13,587 nucleotides of DNA from Proteobacteria bacterium UBA664 (lineage in GTDB: Bacteria > Pseudomonadota > Gammaproteobacteria > UBA7966): the NCBI GenBank assembly GCA_002299125.1, contig DBNU01000141.1:1-13587 (forward strand), in the 5' to 3' direction. Position numbers and translations under genes: made by a program. Below are positions 8,701-13,587 of this stretch, one piece after another. The notes under the pieces are model-generated. The model was not told where the DNA came from and ran no database searches. It worked only from the letters and a program-made list of their open reading frames with translations. Within the stretch, counting starts at the first letter, position 1. Each line of letters opens with the position of its first letter.

Positions 8701-9658
8701 CCTCGATGAGCACCGACAGGCGGGGGACGGCGGCACCACGACCGCTGATTATCGAGAGATCACCATGCCTGGCGTGACCATGGACGAGCTCAAAACGATC
8801 CTGCACGAAGTCCGGCAGTTCGGCCTCGCTCCAACTGGAGCCCACCAGACCCTTCAGCCCGAAGGTTTCATCGGTGAGTCGCGCCGCGCGCCCAGTCGCC
8901 GGGTCCCGGTAAACGTTGAGGTTGCCATCAGCCAGACGTGCGTCGTCCCTGTCGCGATTGGCGAGCAGCAGCAAGGCGGGGATGCGCGCATCGTGGCGAG
9001 TGAGCAACTCGGCCTGGTCGGGAAAGCGCAGCAACAACTGATGGAAATCGAGGATCTCGCCCAGGGTCGCGCCCGGTTCGGTCCAGATCCCACGCGTCGG
9101 GCTGTTGAAGCCCACGGCCTCGAGCACCGCGTGTGGGTAGAGCTCGCTGAAGCCCACCGCCAGATGCCCCCCGAGCGAGTAGCCGCTGACCTCGAGGCGC
9201 TCACCCGCGAGTCCGAAGCGCTGCGACCAGTCCGAGAAAACCCGACGCATCTGCACCAACTGGGTCAGGGCAAGTCCGTGCTTCATCATCTCGCCGTCGG
9301 CACCACCGATGGCATCACGTTCCCAGTCGCCACCCTCGGCCAGACTCAGAAATTCCGTGCCGCGGAAGGCGATGTGCCACTGGTTGCTCGCACGGTCACG
9401 CATGAGCGTGGCCGAGAAACCCGTGGCGTCATTCTCGTGCTGGGCGATGACCTCCGTCTCGGCCACGAAGCGCTCGGCCTGGGCCCGCGTGAGGCGGAGG
9501 GTATTCGTCATCAGATCGGCACCCGGCGGATTCGCACCGCGCACCAGACCCTCGATGAGGCCTCTGCCCGTCAGGAAGTAACCCGGCAGGGAGAGATAGG
9601 ACTCCGCCGCCACCTGACGCAGGGCGAGCGCCGCGAAGTTGCCCCACATCGTCCTCAT
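2756..9658 (-). CDS. Giant RTX calcium-binding protein with N-terminal lipase-like alpha/beta-hydrolase domain
   Basis: A 2300-aa protein, probably secreted. Residues 1-300 form a lipase-like hydrolase domain: FRGTEF at 98-103, nucleophile elbow GYSLG with Ser161, Asp236-Asp239 as acid candidates, and His293, His295 or His298 as base candidates. Eight clusters of GGxGxDxLx calcium-binding nonapeptides follow at about 581-645, 838-921, 966-1020, 1058-1084, 1529-1568, 1711-1785, 1978-2035 and 2065-2180. Cadherin/dystroglycan-like beta modules lie at about 1320-1411 and 1880-1972, with a less certain one at 1412-1510. Short segments ending clusters, such as 1144-1176 and 2205-2260, resemble haemolysin-type calcium-binding-related domains. 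There is no N-terminal signal peptide, and I find only one cysteine (Cys883), both usual for type I secretion substrates; the signal would be at the C-terminus. The ATG at 9658 overlaps the upstream stop as ATGA and has GGAGG 8 bases upstream. The substrate is unknown; lipid or ester hydrolysis is inferred. Confidence 0.9.
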   Translation of the reverse strand: MRTMWGNFAALALRQVAAESYLSLPGYFLTGRGLIEGLVRGANPPGADLMTNTLRLTRAQAERFVAETEVIAQHENDATGFSATLMRDRASNQWHIAFRGTEFLSLAEGGDWERDAIGGADGEMMKHGLALTQLVQMRRVFSDWSQRFGLAGERLEVSGYSLGGHLAVGFSELYPHAVLEAVGFNSPTRGIWTEPGATLGEILDFHQLLLRFPDQAELLTRHDARIPALLLLANRDRDDARLADGNLNVYRDPATGRAARLTDETFGLKGLVGSSWSEAELPDFVQDRFELVHGHARHGDLSIISGRGAAVPRLSVLIEGQPAVTGMGMGFFGGAGHTHSLTLLIDSLLVYDAIARLAPGLGGQEITYLLAAASLRRPEAFYGATHRTQVEGDTLERSIDAWRRLILGDVIEPLPWSAGLTGYGDLTARSALHAAIEELLELRARAPELNVSIIDVRSSFDLTEILTAALSGSAAHRYALWSLSPFVVAGDDSLFALDGRAERLAALTPSYLQARAEFAHRFWQVASTPGSPDTSDITLRYSDLGGRHDLYHPRYIGIDRNLGLNRDLSSEQLAPRTVFGSIRADVLTGSAEADRLFGDDGADHLLGHAGNDYLEGGLGDDRLEGGPGADRLIGGPGFDVYVADSGDVIVDADGRGRVDFGDHWLGPGFMGPEPESWVSWDNALEYRRELGGLRVLGRSTTWSWLTGANRPHLFIEGWQPGELGIRLFDTPMPGNLFQDSSGHLGVTIRSGGRRIDSGPIPGHPDAARHFWLEQPWPISTHELASPVSHLIFDAGNQFVEILDYSLSTLWLETGSGQDFFVWTDRDLRDLPELFLRVDLGSGPDRFQGSPGVDLVRGGDGVDHLAGLNGNDFLAGEADVDLLCGGGGADRLSGGAGADWLLGGAGSDTLSGGVGDDHLYGDTTFGPFGFIDGLVVPLYGFHYFDLDLMPPFPDGFPFMRDAPAGQQGADWLSGGDGKDRLFGGGGDDHLEGDAGDDLLLGEGGDDRLMGGDGNDLLIGDDLPELRERDETATPYIFAPGYFGNRARFYLRERGGPDAPPGDDWLEGGRGNDELRGGLGDDTYVYRVGWGLDIIDDSGGHDRLLLAGGPEEWVFMRDVFFAEPDALVLLPQEWLSYQGLSMVYVRNGYVSNAAGRIELIDFEDGTHWRLADQIAALREWHILPRFGDLVVFGLDKTLGRLEALNVEDDSFRARGSADFDAIDARNVDLLDEAGISLGRGRTSLLQARRSGMDLILDVEARSGADGAASGPGDSTEMPPGASAPRLRMFTLELEGWFDSATRVDVIALDDVVVGMPDGAPVVGTSALDPYVEPGGRLEWRVPEGAFVTDPHDLLTYSLRTADGRNLPAWLSLDPISATLLASPGAGDRGLFALELQATDLAGEQASRRFELNVGMPVAPRFVDLPQSLSLIVSGPGLRMPAPWRTLDPNMGDISRVQLLDERGLPSTWATVTPEGVSVRPGLFDLGTHRLTVRLTDRDGLVADAPWQITVLAPLADPVTPTPGTDPGRGSHLSGTPGRDHIVGSRGDDILRGGAGDDWIDGGGGDDLYIMGPDDGIDSLVLYPNTRPRIDFAPGIPFGWMELARGRDSVGVPILQLRITEGLGLDFHGLFTREVRLIDGEEHHLTRLLADTLPDLTVHGPPWHLFALSDWMLGIEPVETTYRPDWFARPGSPAALAQAAAISPYRHRPEDPGLRLLGEASVDVLVGAPTHDRLYGGDGADRLTGLAGDDLLYGEAGDDHIEGGAGSDWLSGGTGDDLLIGGVGNDHYVRSSGGGHDRIRDREGANQLWLVDGIGVSGFSLRGHDVRLDLDDGGSVTLEGGLDGNTIHEVLWAPLPGAEPTKQRALQQLLRDQGWADAAPRARADIFHMRFSTDVPIARHDVSRLFDANDGDPLQYRLTLLEAASSGRLDWLRLDPVRGQIEGRPEENDGGVWLWQVEAQDPVGQSASVRLQALVFDDHIRFGSGAADTLHAFPGRRSALYGLAGDDRLFGGPRDDVLAGGSGRDWLYGGADSDRLLFSADRLAGPFDRVLPPAGVGPESIPLAGRWLSDDIFHGGADVDLLEGTEGDDAIRSHDAAGTLLIDSVEFFVLRGGNDLLALQGWVSDIEVFGGSGDDILFSGSGNDRLHGGADDDWLVSGAGHDLLVADGGNDRLHGGVGNDTYELRGEGVVRIEDTGGNDLLRWLIGDPNGTLTVQRSGRDLHLWGDDGLRAEIAGWFTAGGEGRIERIATSARRLDGQVLEAWLAEASTADGTPADAARVIPDGLWSNFRWEDEGFMAAWANA
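3119..3727 (-). repeat. RTX nonapeptide clusters 7 and 8 (C-terminal)
   Basis: DNA encoding residues about 1978-2035 and 2065-2180 of the giant protein. Units such as GLAGDDRLFGG, GGSGRDWLYGG and GGVGNDTYEL follow the GGxGxDxLx pattern. Cluster 8 is broken by about 40 non-repeat residues around 2089-2125. The C-terminal 120 residues that follow would hold any type I secretion signal. Confidence 0.8.
4304..5074 (-). repeat. RTX nonapeptide clusters 5 and 6 (central)
   Basis: DNA encoding residues about 1529-1568 and 1711-1785, separated by roughly 140 residues of non-repeat sequence. Typical units are GGAGDDWIDGG, GGDGADRLTG and GGTGDDLLIGG. Cluster 5 follows a Pro/Gly-rich linker (about 1511-1528) that ends the cadherin-like block. 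Confidence 0.8.
6407..7918 (-). repeat. RTX nonapeptide clusters 1 to 4 (N-terminal half)
   Basis: DNA encoding residues about 581-645, 838-921, 966-1020 and 1058-1084. Cluster 2 is the longest near-perfect run, with about nine units. Insertions of 30 to 50 aromatic- and Pro-rich residues separate clusters 2, 3 and 4. The only cysteine I find in the protein (Cys883) sits inside cluster 2. Confidence 0.85.
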
Positions 9659-11742
9659 GGCGCGATCCTCCGCTCAGTCGGGAACGTGTGTGGTTGCGGC
9701 GGGGGCGCCGATGCGGGCCTGTCATCACTCGCCGGTGGAGGCGGAACCCGATAACCCAGACAGAGCGCCGCCACACCCTCGCCGTACGCGACGAAGCGGA
9801 CCTCGCGGCATCCCAGCGTGCGCATGTCCACGGGACAGGCCCAGTGAGGCACACAGTTGACCACGAGCAACGCCTCGTCGGGCTGCGGCAGGGGTAGGGG
9901 CATCATCCGCGCTTCTGCCTTCGCGACCGTCTGCATCGTCGCAGAGTCGGAATCCTCGCCCAGCACGGGCGGCTTCCCGGCGACAGCCGGGACCGATGGC
10001 GCCCGCGGGGCTGCACCTGCGCCCGCGGGCGACCCCATGGGCGGGGCTTCGATCTTCCCGGTGCGGGGATCGAAGAATCCGTAGGCGTCGATCGGGTCGT
10101 GGTACGGATCGACGGCTGATCGAGGTGCCGCCGATTCGGTCAATGCCCCCGGTGGACGCCGTGACGATGGTGGTGCCGAATCGAGCCAGTGTGGTGGCGT
10201 CCGCTCCATGCGGGGAGGCGGAATCACCATCTCCCAAAGGGCGATGAAGAGGTTGCCGATGTTCGCGAGGATCGAGTCATCCGGACCGAGCGGCCAGGGC
10301 CAGCGCGCAACCGCAGGAACCGCATCAGGCTCAGGCGGGCGAGGCAACCGCCATTCACCGAAGGCCGCCAGCGGCGGTCGCGACCGCCAGGGCTCCCCGC
10401 CCATCGACGATGCGGGCGACTCGTCCTTGAGACTCGCTTCCTTCCGGACCACAAGCGGCGGGGCATCGATCCAGGGGTCGATCACCGGCTGGGGTTCATC
10501 GAAGACCTGCATCAGTGGCCGATCACTCGCACCAGACCGCACCGGGTGCCCGGTCACCAGCACGCGATGCACGAAATCCGCGAGGGCACCACGCCCCTGT
10601 GCCTCGTACGGACAGACGGCCGGCTCGCCTCCGGCATTCGCCCTGAAATGGCGGGCATCCGCGCCGGCGTCGTCGCGGGCATCTGCGCTGGCGTCTCGGG
10701 CATTCGCAAGGGGGAAACGCACGTAGGCGCGCTGGACGGCCAGCACCTCCCCCGTTTCCAGATCGACCACCACGATGTCACGCCCCGCGATGCCGAGTTC
10801 CCGGTCACCCGGATGGCGCACACCCACGCGGTAGTAGCCGTAGCGCGAATGGATCCCCGTGCGCAACGCCGGTCCGTAGACCATGGGCAGACCGAAAAGG
10901 GTGATCCCGGGAACCCAGGTCGCCTGCGCGAGGTCGGTTGCTCGCGCCGGCCAGCCCCACAGGAAGAACGGCAGGCGGTAGAAGGACATCGACGGCAGGG
11001 CCGGGCGTTTCCATCCTCCGTGGGCAACGAATTCCGGCGGCTCACCCAGCCAGGGTGCCTCGAAGGCACGAAATCGGCGCGAGCGAACGAACTGATACCC
11101 CAGGTTCAAGACGTGCTCGCCGTTCAGGGCGGCGAGCGGGTCCTCGAGTAGCCAGGGTTCGAAACCCATCACCTCCGATGCGTTGAAGTGCGCACCGTCG
11201 TCCCGGTCAAGTTGCATCTCCACCAGTGGGTGGTCAAACAGCAGCCAGGGTGCCGGGAAGGGTCGCATGTCGACGACGCTCTCCACCCCACGGACACTGC
11301 GGTGGACGAATTCCCCGGCCTCCTCGCGGCACAGGCGGGCGAAGGCGGCATCGGCCTGCATGCCGGTCAATATCGGTGCCCGCAGGGGCCGCCAGGCGAG
11401 CTGCGGATCGGGGAATTGCAGGGGGCGATCCGGCAACACGGACAGCGGAAACTCCGGGCGTTTGCCGTAAACGCTGCGACAACGCATCCACGGACGCGGC
11501 AGTGGCCAGGCACATTGGATGGGTGGCGGGCGATAGCCCAGCACAGGGCGCGGCGGGGGCTCGAGCCAGCCGCCCAGGACGCCCGCATTGTCGGCGACTG
11601 ACCATTCGAGCGGGACCGTCTGGCCCGGGTCTTCGAGGGTGTTCGCCGCGACGGGCGGGACGGCCAGCGCCACGAGCAAAGCGAGGGCGCGCCCGCGCGT
11701 TTCAGCCGCGAGCGCTCGTAAGGTCACACAGGGTCGCTTCAT
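9655..11742 (-). CDS. Exported Trp/Pro-rich protein of unknown function, operon partner of the RTX protein
   Basis: A 695-aa protein I do not recognise by name. Residues 1-33 are a Sec signal peptide: basic n-region, hydrophobic 19-32, cleavage near VAA-NT. The mature N-terminal half (about 40-345) is compact and rich in Trp, Pro and Arg. Its segments LCREEAGEFVHRSV (137-150) and SRYGYYRVGV to RAYVRF (299-343) resemble uncharacterised exported proteobacterial proteins I have seen, though I cannot verify that. An Ala/Asp/Arg repeat follows at 346-371, then a Pro-rich, probably disordered stretch (about 440-620), and a C-terminal segment with Cys630, Cys636, Cys645 and Cys661. Residues 490-508 are moderately hydrophobic. 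The ATG at 11742 overlaps the upstream stop as ATGA, with GGGAG 8 bases before it; the frame stays open to 12489, but that extension is shadow sequence. It may assist or anchor the RTX protein; this is inference only. Confidence 0.85.
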   Translation of the reverse strand: MKRPCVTLRALAAETRGRALALLVALAVPPVAANTLEDPGQTVPLEWSVADNAGVLGGWLEPPPRPVLGYRPPPIQCAWPLPRPWMRCRSVYGKRPEFPLSVLPDRPLQFPDPQLAWRPLRAPILTGMQADAAFARLCREEAGEFVHRSVRGVESVVDMRPFPAPWLLFDHPLVEMQLDRDDGAHFNASEVMGFEPWLLEDPLAALNGEHVLNLGYQFVRSRRFRAFEAPWLGEPPEFVAHGGWKRPALPSMSFYRLPFFLWGWPARATDLAQATWVPGITLFGLPMVYGPALRTGIHSRYGYYRVGVRHPGDRELGIAGRDIVVVDLETGEVLAVQRAYVRFPLANARDASADARDDAGADARHFRANAGGEPAVCPYEAQGRGALADFVHRVLVTGHPVRSGASDRPLMQVFDEPQPVIDPWIDAPPLVVRKEASLKDESPASSMGGEPWRSRPPLAAFGEWRLPRPPEPDAVPAVARWPWPLGPDDSILANIGNLFIALWEMVIPPPRMERTPPHWLDSAPPSSRRPPGALTESAAPRSAVDPYHDPIDAYGFFDPRTGKIEAPPMGSPAGAGAAPRAPSVPAVAGKPPVLGEDSDSATMQTVAKAEARMMPLPLPQPDEALLVVNCVPHWACPVDMRTLGCREVRFVAYGEGVAALCLGYRVPPPPASDDRPASAPPPQPHTFPTERRIAP
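9667..9671 (-). promoter_or_regulatory. Shine-Dalgarno GGAGG of the RTX gene, inside the upstream gene
   Basis: On the minus strand, GGAGG stands 8 bases before the ATG at 9658. Together with the ATGA overlap (stop 9657-9655, start 9658-9656), it fixes the RTX start and argues for reinitiation-type coupling. Confidence 0.75.
10651..10707 (-). repeat. Short tandem repeat coding an Asp-Ala-Arg tract
   Basis: On the plus strand, two near-identical copies of a 21- to 24-base unit beginning GCGGGCATC (10651-10674 and 10675-10695) are followed by a partial third copy. On the minus strand it encodes a run of DAxADAR-type heptads and octads around residues 346-366 of the exported protein. It lies between the conserved-looking N-terminal half and the low-complexity half, so it is probably a flexible, length-variable linker. 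Confidence 0.65.
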
Positions 11743-12377
11743 GCGGGCCGCTCCCGATTGCTCGCCGCCAGCGGGCGGCCCGCCTCCAGACTGGCCTCCG
11801 TGCGATCCCACAGCGTGGGATCCAGATCGAGTTCGAACAACGCCCGGTAGGCGCGCTGGCGCGTCTGCCCATCGACGCCGAGATGGCGGTAGGCGGCGTG
11901 GGGTTCGAGGCAGGCATCCTGCTCCCCGCCTGCATTCGCGGCGTGACTGGACCAACGCCAGCTCCAGGGCCACAGCGTGAGGCCGCGACGCACCGGCAGC
12001 CTTTCGATGTAGAGATGGCTCACGAACAGATGCGTATCCACCGCCACCGGCACGGCGCGCCAGCCGACGAAGGCCGCGGCGCGACTGCCGCCCATTGCCT
12101 CGGTCACACGGGCCTCGAGTTCGGCGAAGAAGGTGGGCAACTGGCGCGCGGGGGCCGCGAGCGACAGACAGAGTTGCAGCGAATCTGGCACCAGGACCCA
12201 GGCATGCACACGGGCCGCAGCGGCGCGCGCGGCCGGTGCCAGTGCCTCCCGGACACTCTGGTAGGCTTCCGCCTCCGCTGCGCCTGCCGAACGCACGGCC
12301 ACGACATGACAGACACCGGGCGGTGTCCTTGCCAACAGCGACGACGACGGGGCTTCGACGGAAAGAATGGCTGCCAT
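11739..12377 (-). CDS. RAYT-like (REP-associated tyrosine transposase, IS200-like) protein with degenerate catalytic motifs
   Basis: A 212-aa protein related to the Y1/HUH transposases that process REP palindromes. Hallmarks retained: HAWVL (58-62), matching the family's HAYVLM; YIERLPVRRGL (123-133), matching YIELNPVRAGL; WSWRWSSHAAN (138-148), matching the family's dYrWSSyraN; and a C-terminal HAAYRHLG...RQRAYRALF tail. The catalytic parts are gone. Where the family has NHVH, this protein has DSLQ (65-68), so both metal-binding histidines are lost, and the nucleophilic Tyr of the family's YLL helix is His116. It is therefore probably not a nuclease, although DNA or RNA binding may survive. 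The ATG at 12377 has GGAG 7 bases upstream; a GTG at 12392 has no ribosome binding site. It is the first gene of the coupled operon, and its stop overlaps the next start as ATGA. Family membership rests on remembered consensus. Confidence 0.75.
   Translation of the reverse strand: MAAILSVEAPSSSLLARTPPGVCHVVAVRSAGAAEAEAYQSVREALAPAARAAAARVHAWVLVPDSLQLCLSLAAPARQLPTFFAELEARVTEAMGGSRAAAFVGWRAVPVAVDTHLFVSHLYIERLPVRRGLTLWPWSWRWSSHAANAGGEQDACLEPHAAYRHLGVDGQTRQRAYRALFELDLDPTLWDRTEASLEAGRPLAASNRERPA
11751..11755 (-). promoter_or_regulatory. Shine-Dalgarno GGGAG of the exported-protein gene, inside the RAYT-like gene
   Basis: GGGAG on the minus strand is 8 bases before the ATG at 11742, whose codon overlaps the RAYT-like stop (11741-11739). 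It decides this start over the much longer upstream-open frame. Confidence 0.7.
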
Positions 12378-12548
12378 GGGCCTGCTCCACACTGAACGGA
12401 GGGGACCACCGGTGTCTGACCGGCGGCATGCCCATATTCCGACGACACACCTCGCGCTGCCCAGTGATGCGCTGGTGTTTCCGGCTCAATCGCGTCGCTG
12501 GCGCAAGATTCGGGAGTTAATCCCGCTGCGCTCGCCGGCTTCCTCCCC
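12378..12548. promoter_or_regulatory. 171-base divergent intergenic region (RTX operon / rhomboid gene)
   Basis: It must hold the promoter of the minus-strand operon and probably that of the rhomboid gene. I could not find a -35/-10 pair with good spacing on either strand. It contains a small inverted repeat CGGGA-gttaa-TCCCG at 12511-12525 and the palindrome CACCGGTG at 12407-12414. The RAYT-like gene has GGAG at 12385-12388. Confidence 0.4.
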
Positions 12549-13229
12549 ATGATCCCGCTCTACGACGACAACCCCACGCGTAACCGGACCTGGGTGACCT
12601 GGCTGCTCATCGCCGGCTGCGCGCTCGTTTTCCTCGGTCAGGCCCAACTGGGTGCGGAGGCCGGCCAACGTGCCGTGCTCGCACTGGGTGTGATCCCGAG
12701 CGTGCTGTGGGGCACGGCGGAACTTGCATCGGAGCTCTACGCCATCCCGCCGGTGCTCACGTTGCTGTCGGCCATGTTCCTGCACGGCAGCCTGTTGCAT
12801 CTGGGCTCGAACCTGTTGTTCCTGTGGGTCTTCGGCAACAACGTCGAGGATCGCCTCGGTTCGGGCCGCTTTCTGCTCTTCTACCTCGTCTGTGGCGTGG
12901 CTGCCTCACTCGCCCACGCGCTCATCGAGGCCGAATCCGAGATCCCGATGATCGGGGCGAGCGGCGCCATCTCGGGCTGCCTCGGCGCCTATCTGCTGCT
13001 CTTTCCCGGTGCGGCAGTGACGGTGCTGCTCCCGATTGGCCCGCTGCTGTGGACGACCCGTGTGGCCGCCCGCTGGGTCGTGGGCGTGTGGTTCATCGGC
13101 CAGATCGCCAATTCCCTCGCTGCGGGCGAGGGTCCCGGCGTCGCCTGGTTCGCCCATCTGGGTGGTTTCGCCGCCGGACTCCTGCTGCTGCCGATCTTCC
13201 TGCCCGCGCAGAGACCCCTGCCCCGTTGA
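12549..13229 (+). CDS. Rhomboid-family intramembrane serine protease
   Basis: A 226-aa inner-membrane protease predicted to cleave transmembrane segments within the bilayer. The catalytic dyad is Ser138 in GASG (136-139) and His203 in AHLGG (202-206). His84 and Asn88 in HLGSN match the conserved residues that form the oxyanion environment. Hydrophobic segments lie at about 16-32, 68-95, 107-126, 137-163, 172-192 and 200-218, fitting the six-helix core. The N-terminus (MIPLYDDN, followed by TW and a helix) is the usual start of bacterial members, so the ATG at 12549 is kept even though the bases before it are pyrimidine-rich with no Shine-Dalgarno sequence. It is divergent from the RTX operon. 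The RTX protein has no C-terminal Gly-Gly plus membrane helix, so it does not look like a rhombosortase substrate. Physiological substrates are unknown. Confidence 0.93.
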   Translation: MIPLYDDNPTRNRTWVTWLLIAGCALVFLGQAQLGAEAGQRAVLALGVIPSVLWGTAELASELYAIPPVLTLLSAMFLHGSLLHLGSNLLFLWVFGNNVEDRLGSGRFLLFYLVCGVAASLAHALIEAESEIPMIGASGAISGCLGAYLLLFPGAAVTVLLPIGPLLWTTRVAARWVVGVWFIGQIANSLAAGEGPGVAWFAHLGGFAAGLLLLPIFLPAQRPLPR

Positions 13230-13267
13230 CGTCTGGCGGATGCACTTTTCCACGAAGCGGCCGGGGT

Positions 13268-13287
13268 CAGTGCGTGCTGCGGCACTG
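13268..13287. terminator. Weak hairpin downstream of the rhomboid gene
   Basis: Arms CAGTGC and GCACTG flank an 8-base loop, 39 bases past the rhomboid stop. There is no T-tract, so termination here would not be classical intrinsic. It is the only candidate before the next start at 13376. Confidence 0.2.
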
Positions 13288-13375
13288 CAGCGACTACGAC
13301 TTGACATGCACCCCCGTGGCTTACGTGCCAATATCCTCAACTGCGAGGCAAGCAGCCGGACGGGAAGCCCCTGAG

Positions 13376-13587
13376 ATGAACCAAGCCGAACTGCGTGAAG
13401 GCGTGCTGATTCGCCTCGCGGAGACCATCCACGACAACCTTCGTCCCTTGTGTCTCATTGGCCTCGGGTGCGCTGCCGGCGTGCTTCTGGCCACCTGGAG
13501 CGCGCCCTCGCCCGGCATCCTGCTGTCCTGGCTGGGCGGCATGCTGCTCGTCTACGGCGGGCTCTTTGCCCTGGTGATGTCGCCGGC
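13376..13587 (+). CDS. Small membrane protein of unknown function, N-terminal part, cut by right edge
   Basis: Seventy codons are visible from the ATG at 13376 and the frame stays open to the window edge. The first 23 residues are polar and amphipathic (MNQAELREGVLIRLAETIHDN), then come two hydrophobic segments at about 26-44 and 49-68, separated by a short Ser/Pro turn (WSAPSPG). It is therefore probably an inner-membrane protein. GGGA at 13362-13365 lies about 10 bases upstream, a loose but usable ribosome binding site. It follows the rhomboid gene by 146 bases on the same strand. I do not recognise the family from this fragment and give no function. Confidence 0.6.
   Translation, partial: MNQAELREGVLIRLAETIHDNLRPLCLIGLGCAAGVLLATWSAPSPGILLSWLGGMLLVYGGLFALVMSP

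Noticed and set aside
11739..12377. RAYT-like gene as an active IS200/IS605 element
   Set aside because: Catalytic HUH and Tyr positions are substituted, there is no accessory tnpB, and no flanking REP or IS ends could be recognised.
11226..12395. A 389-codon plus-strand frame covering the RAYT-like gene and the start of the exported-protein gene
   Set aside because: Its composition is Arg/Ala/Gly-rich shadow sequence with no recognisable motif. The minus-strand frames there have family motifs, ribosome binding sites and overlapping stop/start codons.
11743..12489. Upstream extension of the 695-aa protein frame by 249 codons
   Set aside because: The extension is Arg/Gly-rich shadow sequence over the RAYT-like gene; the internal ATG at 11742 has a Shine-Dalgarno sequence, an ATGA overlap and a proper signal peptide.
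12549..13229. Rhomboid protease as a rhombosortase processing the neighbouring RTX protein
   Set aside because: The RTX C-terminus (ending AAWANA) has no Gly-Gly motif, membrane helix or basic tail, and the rhomboid has the ordinary bacterial architecture.
13301..13306. Perfect TTGACA box before the last gene
   Set aside because: The only -10-like sequence downstream (TATCCT at 13332-13337) is 25 bases away, too far for a sigma-70 promoter, and nothing suitable lies at 16 to 18 bases.

Overview
The window is GC-rich throughout, densely coding, and carries Gram-negative signatures: a lipoprotein with an LAGC lipobox, an exported TlpA-type thioredoxin, a YeiW-like cysteine-cluster protein and an RTX protein of the type I secretion type. 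I infer a GC-rich proteobacterium, most likely a gammaproteobacterium. The sequence alone does not support a genus. I see no tRNA, rRNA, CRISPR array or complete insertion sequence.

Left part (1-2347): the N-terminal third of a short-chain dehydrogenase/reductase (minus, running off the left edge) lies 70 bases downstream of a TlpA/ResA-like thiol-disulfide protein (minus, CPWC). Divergent from these is a small YkgJ/YeiW-type cysteine-cluster protein (plus). It converges on an NlpC/P60 lipoprotein endopeptidase (minus). These are ordinary housekeeping and envelope functions. Hairpins lie upstream of the thioredoxin gene, in the NlpC leader, and between the two convergent genes.

Middle (2348-12377): a gene-free stretch of about 400 bases precedes the dominant feature, a three-gene minus-strand operon. 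In transcription order it encodes (1) a 212-aa protein related to REP-associated tyrosine transposases (RAYT) whose catalytic HUH histidines and tyrosine appear to be lost; (2) a 695-aa exported, Trp/Pro-rich protein of unknown function; and (3) a 2300-aa RTX protein with an N-terminal lipase-like alpha/beta-hydrolase domain (GYSLG), eight calcium-binding nonapeptide clusters and cadherin-like modules. Both junctions are ATGA stop/start overlaps, each with a Shine-Dalgarno sequence, so the three proteins are very probably translationally coupled. This operon is the most unusual thing here: a probable nuclease-dead transposase relative locked into a unit with a large secreted hydrolase and an orphan exported partner.

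Right part (12378-13587): a 171-base divergent region, a rhomboid intramembrane serine protease (plus), and the first 70 codons of an unidentified small membrane protein (plus) that runs off the right edge. No type I secretion genes (ABC transporter, membrane fusion protein, TolC) are present, so the RTX protein must be exported by machinery encoded elsewhere, if it is exported by that route.
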